A stretch of 48,286 nt of DNA from positions 1 to 48,286 of the forward strand of contig JAFYGX010000264.1 of assembly GCA_017543025.1 (NCBI GenBank). Direction: 5' to 3'. Origin of the DNA: Solobacterium sp. Its GTDB lineage: Bacteria > Bacillota_I > Bacilli_A > Erysipelotrichales > Erysipelotrichaceae. Under the pieces are notes generated by a model that saw only the letters and a list, made by a program, of their open reading frames with translations, ran no database searches and was not told the DNA's origin. The translations under genes were made by a program, and so were the position numbers. Positions 25,443 to 31,665 of the stretch are shown in pieces. Numbering within the stretch: the stretch's first letter is position 1; each line of letters begins with the position of its first letter.

Positions 25443-25556
25443 AGCAGTAACTTGCCCTGGATGACCGCTCCCCCTTTAGCAGGTTGTTCAGAGATTCTAT
25501 CCCCTAAGACAGCCGAAAGGCAAATAAAAGAGCAGAGGCCGGCAACGGCCTTTTCT
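25443..25556 (+). ncRNA. Candidate small RNA or structured leader
   Basis: A gene-free stretch with pairing potential that ends in an intrinsic terminator. GGTTGTT (25482-25488) can pair with GACAGCC (25508-25514), and TTGCC (25452-25456) with GGCAA (25519-25523) around it; GCC-GAAA-GGC is an alternative small hairpin. A TATAAA box lies at 25431-25436 with a poor -35. The class is not one I recognise. It may be a free RNA or the attenuated leader of the HAD gene at 25626. Confidence 0.35.
25534..25556 (+). terminator. Terminator in the leader of the HAD gene
   Basis: AGGCCG and CGGCCT around GCAA, then TTTTCTC. The segment CCGGCAAC (25539-25546) can instead pair with GTTGCCGG (25561-25568), eight bases, so two exclusive hairpins share it. 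Confidence 0.65.
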
Positions 25557-25625
25557 CGTTGTTGCCGGAATATGATATGATTCAGCTGGTTTACAGGCGT
25601 GGTTTGCAGGAGGAGAGATGAGACA

Positions 25626-26453
25626 ATGAGACAGTTTTATATATTTCTGGATATTGACGGCACCCTGTTCAGTCCGGCGATCGGACGCATTCCGGAGAGT
25701 GCGGAAGCAGCGCTGAAACAGGCGCGGAAGAACGGTTCAAAGATCTTTCTGTGTACCGGACGTGCGCTGGCCGGCTGCAGTAAATATCTGCAGATGGATG
25801 TCGACGGGTTTGTGTTTGCGGCCGGGGCAATGGTCTATGCCGATCATCAGCGGATCTTTGATCACCCGCTCAACAAGGAAGAGGAGCTGATGATCAAGCA
25901 GCTGATTCATGAAGAAGGGATGGGTTATTCGGCAGAAGGGCAGGCCGGCGGGTATTGCGATGCATTTGCCTATGATGTGCTGATGCGTTATTTCGGCGGC
26001 ATTGATACAGAGGCTGATATACAGCGCAAGCGTGTCAGCGACAACTGCTTCTATCCGGAGTATTATGAAGACCCGGATGAAAAAATCTATAAAGTATGCG
26101 CATATACCCGTCATGGCGGCAGTTTTTCCGGCCTGCGGGAGAAGCTTCCTGCAGGCTTCCAGCTGACTGTGACGGTCCGTGACCCGCAGTTTGATGACTG
26201 TGCGGAGGTTACGAATTCACAGATCACCAAAGCGACGGGGATTGAACGGATTCTGAGGCATTACGGGGCAGACCGCGAACAGGCGGTTGGAATCGGCGAC
26301 AGTGAAAATGATATTCCGATGATCCGCTTCTGCGGCACCGGAATTGCAATGGGCAACGCCATGCAGGCGGTGAAGGATCAGGCAGATCTGGTAACGACCG
26401 GGATTCTGGAAGACGGAATCGCCCATGCGTTTGAAACGATTGGGGTAATCTGA
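25626..26453 (+). CDS. Cof-type HAD phosphatase
   Basis: A 275-residue HAD hydrolase of the IIB (Cof/YbjI) type. Motif I is DIDGTLFSP, motif II is in FLCTGRAL, and the C-terminal motif is GIGDSENDIPMIRFCGTGIAMGN. The large type-IIB cap lies between. Such enzymes remove phosphate from sugar phosphates or cofactors such as FMN and PLP; the substrate here is unknown. The ATG at 25626 follows AGGAGGAGAG by about eight bases; an upstream in-frame GTG is less likely. It sits 70 bases after a possible attenuator. Confidence 0.9.
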   Translation: MRQFYIFLDIDGTLFSPAIGRIPESAEAALKQARKNGSKIFLCTGRALAGCSKYLQMDVDGFVFAAGAMVYADHQRIFDHPLNKEEELMIKQLIHEEGMGYSAEGQAGGYCDAFAYDVLMRYFGGIDTEADIQRKRVSDNCFYPEYYEDPDEKIYKVCAYTRHGGSFSGLREKLPAGFQLTVTVRDPQFDDCAEVTNSQITKATGIERILRHYGADREQAVGIGDSENDIPMIRFCGTGIAMGNAMQAVKDQADLVTTGILEDGIAHAFETIGVI

Positions 26454-26469
26454 GCATCAGGGCTGCTAT

Positions 26470-26497
26470 GACAGATCTCTGCGGTCTGTCTTTTTTT
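26470..26497 (+). terminator. Terminator of the HAD gene
   Basis: GACAGA and TCTGTC with a nine-base loop, followed by seven T. Confidence 0.9.
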
Positions 26498-26521
26498 CTG
26501 CTTCTGCGGCAGGTATGAAGG

Positions 26522-26553
26522 AAAAAGAAAACCCGCAGAATCAGATCTGCGGG
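26522..26553 (-). terminator. Terminator of the CHAP gene
   Basis: On the minus strand CCCGCAGA and TCTGCGGG form an 8-bp stem, followed by TTTTCTTTTTC. Confidence 0.88.
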
Positions 26554-26601
26554 GATCAACGCAATTCTTATAGCCGAGCTGTAATCGCAGCGGCTGTTTT
26601 C

Positions 26602-27075
26602 TCAGTACAGATAGATATATCCGTACAGTGCCTGATAGGAACGGGGGTAATAGGCAGGGAACCATCCTTCGTGATAGCCGCCGCAGTAGCCTCCTTCAAC
26701 GATATAGACCATCGAACCGTCTTCGCTTACATCTGCGACAAATCCGACGTGTCCGGACCAGACAACGATACTGTTCGGGACAGGGACCTTTGAGGTGTAA
26801 TACCCCATTGCCGCAGCGTTGTTCATCCACTGGCCTGCAACGCCGAGGGCGGGAAGGGCAATGCCCGTTCTCTCATATGTAATCTGCCATGCGGACCATG
26901 TGCAGTTTCTGTAACCTCCGAAATACGGGTTTACCGGGAGTACTTCCTCCCATGCTGTATCTGTCCATTCAGCGGGTGCTTCCCAGTCTTCCGCATGAAC
27001 TGCTGCGGGAGAAAGCAGAAGGATACCGGCTGTAAGAATTGCGCTCATCATTTTTCTCATTACCTGAAAATTCAT
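26602..27075 (-). CDS. Secreted CHAP-domain amidase/peptidase
   Basis: A 157-residue exported protein: signal peptide (residues 1-28, cleavage after AAVHA), a short linker, and a CHAP domain. The nucleophile Cys is in RNCTWSAW, the His in WSGHVGFVADV, and a third polar residue in IVEGGY, all in the expected order. CHAP enzymes cleave peptidoglycan cross-links or stem peptides, so this is likely a cell-wall hydrolase. There is no separate wall-binding domain. AAAGGAG precedes the ATG. It has its own promoter and terminator. Confidence 0.92.
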   Translation of the reverse strand: MNFQVMRKMMSAILTAGILLLSPAAVHAEDWEAPAEWTDTAWEEVLPVNPYFGGYRNCTWSAWQITYERTGIALPALGVAGQWMNNAAAMGYYTSKVPVPNSIVVWSGHVGFVADVSEDGSMVYIVEGGYCGGYHEGWFPAYYPRSYQALYGYIYLY

Positions 27076-27117
27076 AATGTCAGCTCCTTTCGTGTTCGTT
27101 TTCGGAACACCTCGGGC

Positions 27118-27147
27118 ACTTTACCACTGAAAAAATGACCTCGTCAA
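27118..27147 (-). promoter_or_regulatory. Promoter of the CHAP gene
   Basis: On the minus strand TTGACG (27142-27147), an 18-base spacer and TG-G-TAAAGT (-10 at 27118-27123), with extended -10. Confidence 0.7.
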
Positions 27148-27184
27148 CAAAGAGAAAAACATCACAATTTTAAGCGGTTACACC

Positions 27185-27198
27185 CGAAAACGCTTCCA
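27185..27198. promoter_or_regulatory. cre-like site (CcpA)
   Basis: CGAAAACGCTTCCA matches 13 of 14 positions of the catabolite-responsive element TGWAARCGYTWNCW; only the first T is changed. It lies about 40 bases upstream of the CHAP -35 and far upstream of metA. hprK in the same window means the organism should have Ser-P-HPr/CcpA control. Confidence 0.5.
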
Positions 27199-27336
27199 AA
27201 GCATGCAGGCATGAATGCGCTGAAACAGCATAAATATACGAATATGAAATTAAAGTATCAGTAAAACCATGCGAGCATAGTACGCTGCTGGCATTACAGA
27301 TTTTATGTCATCCCACCAATTCAGACCCCGCAGGAA

Positions 27337-27370
27337 CCGTTGTCACAACGGGCGGAAAACGGAGTAAGAT
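27337..27370 (+). promoter_or_regulatory. Possible metA promoter with a perfect palindrome
   Basis: CCGTTGT-C-ACAACGG (27337-27351) is a perfect 7-1-7 palindrome. It covers TTGTCA (27340-27345), which with a long 19-base spacer could pair with TAAGAT (27365-27370). The palindrome looks like a repressor site. The leader to the ATG is too short for a SAM riboswitch. Confidence 0.5.
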
Positions 27371-27404
27371 GAAATACATATGATCGAAGAAGGAGGATCC
27401 TCAT

Positions 27405-28376
27405 ATGCCGATCAAGATCCCTGCAGGGCTTCCGGCACGTCAGGTACTGGAGTCAGAGAATATCTTTGTGATGGATGCGGAACGGGCAACCAGTCAGGAT
27501 ATCCGTCCGCTGCATATTCTGATTCTGAATCTGATGCCGACGAAAATCGTGACAGAGACACAGCTGGCCAGACTGCTCGGAAATACGCCGATCCAGGTGG
27601 AAATGGAGCTGCTGAGAGTACGCAGCCATACGCCGAGGAATACAGCGGCCGAGCATATGATTGCCTATTATCAGACATTTGAAGATGTGAAAGACCGCTA
27701 TTATGACGGCATGGTGATTACCGGGGCGCCGGTGGAGCAGATGCCGTTTGAGGAAGTGGAATACTGGGATGAACTGTGCGTGATCATGGAATGGACAAAG
27801 ACGCATGTCTACAGCACCTTTCATATCTGCTGGGGTGCACAGGCAGCGCTCTACTATCATTACGGAATCCCGAAGGTTCCGCTGAAGGAAAAGCTGTTCG
27901 GCGTTTATCCGCATACGATCACTCATAAGCGTTCGATTCTGTTCCGCGGATTTGACGATGTGTTTCTTGTGCCGCATTCCCGGCATACGACGGTAAACCG
28001 CAGCGATATCGCGGCAGTGGACGAGCTGAAGATCCTTGCAGAGAGCGAGCAGGCAGGGGTTTATGCGGTATCGACCAACGGCGGAACACAGATCTTCATC
28101 ACCGGGCATTCCGAATATGATACCGAAACGCTGGAGAAGGAGTATCTGCGTGATAAGAAAGCCGGACTTCCGATTCATGTGCCGGAGAATTACTATCCGG
28201 ATGACGACGATACGAAGCGGCCGCTCAATACCTGGCGCAGCAGTGCGAATCTGATCTATTCGAACTGGCTGAATTATTTTGTCTACCAGTCGACACCATA
28301 CGATCTTTCTGCGATTCCCTCTTCCCGCATCTCCCCGGAAGCGGACATGCCGGGCAAATCACATGCGGAAAAGTGA
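27405..28376 (+). CDS. metA: Homoserine O-acetyltransferase (MetA family)
   Basis: A 323-residue MetA-type acyltransferase that activates homoserine for methionine synthesis. The catalytic Cys142 is in [15 protein letters not shown], and His235 and Glu237 are in FITGHSEYD. At position 111, where Glu rather than Gly goes with acetyl-CoA use in characterised MetA enzymes, the residue is Glu (TGAPVE), so O-acetylhomoserine is the likely product even though the family is named for the succinyl enzyme. AAGGAGG lies eight bases before the ATG. The next gene is a binding lipoprotein 72 bases on, without a clear terminator between. Confidence 0.95.
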   Translation: MPIKIPAGLPARQVLESENIFVMDAERATSQDIRPLHILILNLMPTKIVTETQLARLLGNTPIQVEMELLRVRSHTPRNTAAEHMIAYYQTFEDVKDRYYDGMVITGAPVEQMPFEEVEYWDELCVIMEWTKTHVYSTFHICWGAQAALYYHYGIPKVPLKEKLFGVYPHTITHKRSILFRGFDDVFLVPHSRHTTVNRSDIAAVDELKILAESEQAGVYAVSTNGGTQIFITGHSEYDTETLEKEYLRDKKAGLPIHVPENYYPDDDDTKRPLNTWRSSANLIYSNWLNYFVYQSTPYDLSAIPSSRISPEADMPGKSHAEK

Positions 28377-28385
28377 AAGATATCT

Positions 28386-28391
28386 TATAAT
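28386..28391 (+). promoter_or_regulatory. Possible -10 before the binding lipoprotein
   Basis: TATAAT at 28386-28391, with no good -35 at the right distance. If it is not used, the lipoprotein gene is read from metA. Confidence 0.35.
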
Positions 28392-28448
28392 CACAGCGTC
28401 TGCAGGCTGATCAGACTGTTCTGATTCAGCCGGAAAAGGAGAAGAACG

Positions 28449-29246
28449 ATGAAAAAACAACTGATTGCCGGCCTTACGGCTGCACTGTTTCTTGCCGGAT
28501 GCGGTTCGGCTTCCGCGCCGGCTTCCGGCGGGGCGGATCATCTTGCCCGGATCAGAGCTGCCGGCACGATCAAAGTCGGGCTGGAAGGAGACTGGCAGCC
28601 GTTTTCCTACCATAATGAAGCGGATGAACTGGTCGGCTTTGATGTGGAAGTGGCACAGAAGATCGCAGAGATCATCGGCGTGAAGGCGGATATCATCGAA
28701 GCGCCGTGGGACGGACTGTTCGCAGGAGAGACCGCGGGCACATATGATATCGTGGTCAACGGCGTTGATGTGACGGAAGAGCGTCAGAAAACCTATGACT
28801 TCAGCGATCCGTATGCATATGACCATACAGTGCTTGTGACGCTGAAGGAGAATGAAGAAATCCGTTCCTTCGAAGATCTGAAGGGAAAGACAACCGCGAA
28901 TTCAATCGGCTCTACCTACATGGAGATCGGTGAGCAGTACGGCGCAGAGGTCAAGGGAGTTGATACACTTGCGGAAACGATGTCGATGGTGAAAAACAAG
29001 CAGGTTGATGCGACGGTCAATGCCGAGACTTCGGTTCAGGATTACTTCAATACGACCGGCGAAACGGGACTTGAGGTCCGTGCAAAGCTTGACGAAGTGA
29101 CGGCGTATGCGATTCCCCTTGTGAAGGGTTCTGACAATGACACCCTGCGTCAGGCGATCAACGATGCATTGAAAACAATGCGGGCAGACGGTACGCTCGC
29201 AGAGCTGTCCGCAAAATATTTCGGGGCAGATCTTACTGCAAAATAA
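28449..29246 (+). CDS. Amino-acid ABC transporter substrate-binding lipoprotein
   Basis: A 265-residue family-3 periplasmic-type binding protein. The lipobox LAGC is at residues 14-17, so it should be lipid-anchored after Lgt and signal peptidase II. The fold begins TIKVGLEGDWQPFSYHNE and includes LVGFDVEVAQKIA, WDGLFAGETAGTYDIVVNGVDVTEER and FEDLKGKTTANSIGSTY, all typical of polar amino-acid or cystine binders. No permease or ATPase gene is near, so its transporter partners are elsewhere. Lying next to metA suggests a sulfur amino acid, which is inference. AAAGGAG precedes the start. Confidence 0.92.
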   Translation: MKKQLIAGLTAALFLAGCGSASAPASGGADHLARIRAAGTIKVGLEGDWQPFSYHNEADELVGFDVEVAQKIAEIIGVKADIIEAPWDGLFAGETAGTYDIVVNGVDVTEERQKTYDFSDPYAYDHTVLVTLKENEEIRSFEDLKGKTTANSIGSTYMEIGEQYGAEVKGVDTLAETMSMVKNKQVDATVNAETSVQDYFNTTGETGLEVRAKLDEVTAYAIPLVKGSDNDTLRQAINDALKTMRADGTLAELSAKYFGADLTAK

Positions 29247-29257
29247 AAATCAGAGAC

Positions 29258-29291
29258 AAACAGGTATCCGGATGTTCGGGTGCCTGTTTAT
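29258..29291 (+). terminator. Probable terminator of the binding lipoprotein gene
   Basis: AAACAGG and CCTGTTT enclose an inner CCG/CGG pair; the following TTTATCTCTT is only partly T-rich. Confidence 0.6.
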
Positions 29292-29336
29292 CTCTTCGTT
29301 ATTAAAATGGGATTTGTCCGGAAGGCAGGAAACGGT

Positions 29337-30002
29337 ATGAAACAGACGACGATTTATTATGTGAGACACGGGCAGACCGTGTTCAATCTGCAGCGGCGGA
29401 TACAGGGAAAATGTGACAGCCCGCTGACGGAAAAAGGACGGAATGATGCCGTACGGGCAGAAAGCGTATTGCGTGTAATCCCGTTTGACAGGGCATACTG
29501 TTCCAGCAGCGAGCGCTGTATCGATACTGCGGCGATTCTTCTGCGCCGGCAGAATATCAGTGCGCGGCCGATGAAGGAGCTGAAGGAATTTGATTACGGT
29601 TCATTTGACGGCTGCCTGATGGAGCCGATAGCCGAAGAGCTTGAACGGAGAAAACGGGAAGAGAGCTTCTGGGAAATCGGCGGCGATTCCCGGGAATCAA
29701 TCGGCAGGCGCATCCGGCTGGTCTTCAACCGGATTGCGGACAGCAGTCTTTGGGATGACAGGGTTCTGGTTGTCTCACACGGGTCGTTTGGCATGCATAC
29801 GCTGAATGAGCTGTTCGGCCTGGATATGCAGGCGTACTCCCGGATCCGGAAAGCGCAGCATCCGGACCAGTTTGCCTTTCCCAACTGCGGCATCATGAAG
29901 ATGCGGCGAAGGGAAGGCGTCTGGGAGCTGCTTGAGCTGCCCTGTGAGCCGGAGGAGTTTACCGATCGTACGGAAGCTGTGACAGACTATCCGCGGGTCT
30001 GA
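29337..30002 (+). CDS. Histidine phosphatase (phosphoglycerate mutase-like)
   Basis: A 221-residue member of the histidine phosphatase superfamily. The phospho-acceptor His is in YYVRHGQTVFN, followed by the typical SPLTEKGRNDA and the second catalytic His in VVSHGSFGMH; the Glu of ELKEFDYGSFDG is also typical. These enzymes remove phosphate from sugar phosphates or nucleotides, or act as broad phosphatases; the substrate is not clear. The ATG at 29337 has AGGA ahead, and a longer frame upstream would begin inside the preceding terminator hairpin. Confidence 0.88.
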   Translation: MKQTTIYYVRHGQTVFNLQRRIQGKCDSPLTEKGRNDAVRAESVLRVIPFDRAYCSSSERCIDTAAILLRRQNISARPMKELKEFDYGSFDGCLMEPIAEELERRKREESFWEIGGDSRESIGRRIRLVFNRIADSSLWDDRVLVVSHGSFGMHTLNELFGLDMQAYSRIRKAQHPDQFAFPNCGIMKMRRREGVWELLELPCEPEEFTDRTEAVTDYPRV

Positions 30003-30083
30003 AACGCACCTGATGCATACAGGTACCGAAAGAGCGCTGTAAGGCGCATGGAAGAAGGATGATCTGCGGAGGCGAAATGAGGA

Positions 30084-30113
30084 TTGACGGAACGAAAAGC
30101 CCTGTGATAAATT
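30084..30113 (+). promoter_or_regulatory. Promoter of rpmG-secE-nusG
   Basis: TTGACG (30084-30089), an 18-base spacer and TG-A-TAAATT (-10 at 30108-30113). Confidence 0.7.
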
Positions 30114-30141
30114 GGTAACGCATCTGAGAGGTTTTTTCATT

Positions 30142-30294
30142 ATGGCAAAGGACGGAAAAGTGATACTGGCATGTACGGAATGTCTGTCACGGAATTATAC
30201 GACAAACCGGAGAAAAAACAGTTCAACGAGACTGGAGCTGAATAAATTCTGCCCGAAGTGCGGAAAAAAGACGCTTCATAAGGAAACCAGATAG
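30142..30294 (+). CDS. rpmG: 50S ribosomal protein L33
   Basis: A 50-residue L33 with both zinc knuckles (CTEC and CPKC), so it is the zinc-binding form. The sequence between, [19 protein letters not shown], is family-typical. The start at 30142 gives the normal length; GAGAGG lies eleven bases ahead. It is followed within ten bases by secE, the usual order in Firmicutes. Confidence 0.96.
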   Translation: MAKDGKVILACTECLSRNYTTNRRKNSSTRLELNKFCPKCGKKTLHKETR

Positions 30295-30304
30295 GAGAGG
30301 TTAT

Positions 30305-30490
30305 ATGGACAAGACATTTACGTGGAGCGGTATCAAGAAAGAAGCACAGCGTGTCCGCTGGCCGAAGCGGAAGGATGTTGCGGAAGATACTACTGAAGTC
30401 ATTTCATTTACGGCATACTTTGCGGTGTACTTTGTACTGTGCGATCTCATCGTTGCGTCGCTCCTTCGTCTGATCGGAATCGGAGGATAA
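30305..30490 (+). CDS. secE: Preprotein translocase subunit SecE
   Basis: A 61-residue SecE with the single-helix layout of Gram-positives: an amphipathic start with the KKEAQRVRWPKRKDV motif, then one membrane helix (TAYFAVYFVLCDLIVASLLRLI). It clamps SecY in the translocon. AGGAGAGG precedes the ATG. nusG follows five bases after the stop. Confidence 0.96.
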   Translation: MDKTFTWSGIKKEAQRVRWPKRKDVAEDTTEVISFTAYFAVYFVLCDLIVASLLRLIGIGG

Positions 30491-30495
30491 GTGCT

Positions 30496-31080
30496 ATGGC
30501 AGACAGCGAAAAGAAGGTCAATCCCGTAATTGATGACGAACATGAAAAACGCTGGTATGTGGTAAATACCTATTCCGGACACGAGAACCGCGTCAAGGAG
30601 AATCTTGAAAAGCGTGTTGAATCGATGGGAATTCAGGATTACCTGTTCCGCATCCTTGTTGCGGAAGAACCGGTGATTGACGTCAAGAACAACAAGCAGG
30701 TCGAAAAGATGCAGAACATGTTTCCGGGATATGTGTTTGTTGAGATGATCATGACGGATGACGCATGGTATGTTGTCCGAAACACACCTGGCGTCACCGG
30801 ATTTATCGGATCTTCCGGCGGAGGCGCAAAGCCGTTCCCGGTATCCCCGGTTGAGATGGAATCGATTCTGCGGCGGATGGGACAGGGTGAGAAAAAGGTT
30901 ATGGTTGACTTTGAAGTCGGCGATACCGTTCGGATTCTTACCGGACCGTTCTCCGGAATGGAAGGACGTGTCAGTTCCATGAACGATCAGACACAGACGG
31001 CAAGTGTGCTGACCATGCTGTTCGGGCGTGAGACGCCGACAGACATCAGCTATAACGACCTTCAGAAAGTTACGGATTAA
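30496..31080 (+). CDS. nusG: Transcription termination/antitermination factor NusG
   Basis: A 194-residue NusG. The N-terminal NGN domain begins RWYVVNTYSGHENRV and includes MFPGYVFVEM and WYVVRNTPGVTGFIG; the C-terminal KOW domain is VGDTVRILTGPFSGMEGRV. It binds RNA polymerase and modulates pausing. The start at 30496 has GGAGG about ten bases ahead; an earlier ATG would overlap secE. The usual rplK-rplA do not follow; a terminator does. Confidence 0.97.
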   Translation: MADSEKKVNPVIDDEHEKRWYVVNTYSGHENRVKENLEKRVESMGIQDYLFRILVAEEPVIDVKNNKQVEKMQNMFPGYVFVEMIMTDDAWYVVRNTPGVTGFIGSSGGGAKPFPVSPVEMESILRRMGQGEKKVMVDFEVGDTVRILTGPFSGMEGRVSSMNDQTQTASVLTMLFGRETPTDISYNDLQKVTD

Positions 31081-31096
31081 AGATTATCTACAGGCT

Positions 31097-31124
31097 GTCC
31101 CGGAATAAGAACCGGGACTTCTTT
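31097..31124 (+). terminator. Terminator of rpmG-secE-nusG
   Basis: GTCCCGG and CCGGGAC with an eight-base loop, then TTCTTT. Confidence 0.85.
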
Positions 31125-31157
31125 GTAATACAGCCCTGTTACTGAGAGGGAATAACG

Positions 31158-31598
31158 ATGGAAGTGTGTATCAGAAGGTTCAGTGAACTGCAGACGGATG
31201 AACTTTACCGGCTTCTGAGACTGCGGGTTCAGGTATTTGTCGTCGAACAGAACTGTCCCTATCAGGAACTGGATAACCGCGATCAGGAAGCGGTTCATGT
31301 CTGGCTGCAGGAAGACGGCAAGATTCTTGCCTGCCTGCGCGTGATGGACCGCGGCGCGGAAAGTGAAGACGTATCAATCGGCCGGGTGGTCTCACTGCAC
31401 CGGAATCAGGGCCTCGGCATGCGTGTCCTGATGGAAGGACTCGCAGTGGCTGAGACGGTATTTCAGGCGGACAGCGTGTATCTGGAAGCACAGGTACAGG
31501 CTGTGCCGTTTTATGAAAAAGCAGGATTTATTCCGTTCGGAGAAGTATTTATCGAAGACGGAATACCGCATATCCGCATGCGGCGTCAATGCGGCTGA
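31158..31598 (+). CDS. ElaA-like GNAT N-acetyltransferase
   Basis: A 146-residue GNAT protein. The opening, LYRLLRLRVQVFVVEQNCPYQELDNRDQEAVH, closely follows ElaA. The acetyl-CoA loop is VVSLHRNQGLGMRVLM and the final strand region is VPFYEKAGFIPFGEVF. It transfers acetyl groups to an unknown small molecule or protein. It stands between the nusG terminator and the helicase-like gene, with GAGAGGGA before the ATG. Confidence 0.88.
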   Translation: MEVCIRRFSELQTDELYRLLRLRVQVFVVEQNCPYQELDNRDQEAVHVWLQEDGKILACLRVMDRGAESEDVSIGRVVSLHRNQGLGMRVLMEGLAVAETVFQADSVYLEAQVQAVPFYEKAGFIPFGEVFIEDGIPHIRMRRQCG

Positions 31599-31665
31599 CT
31601 GTTTTTTCTGACAGACGGCTGCCGGCTGGACGTACTGCAGAAGCAGACAGAAACGGAGTGGAACA

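Noticed and set aside
25443..25530. Signal recognition particle RNA or 6S RNA
   Set aside because: The conserved SRP tetraloop/internal-loop sequences are absent, and the stretch is too short and lacks the long closing stem and central bubble of 6S RNA.
27205..27404. SAM riboswitch or T-box ahead of metA
   Set aside because: None of the conserved SAM-I or T-box sequence blocks is present and the probable promoter leaves a leader of only about 30 bases.
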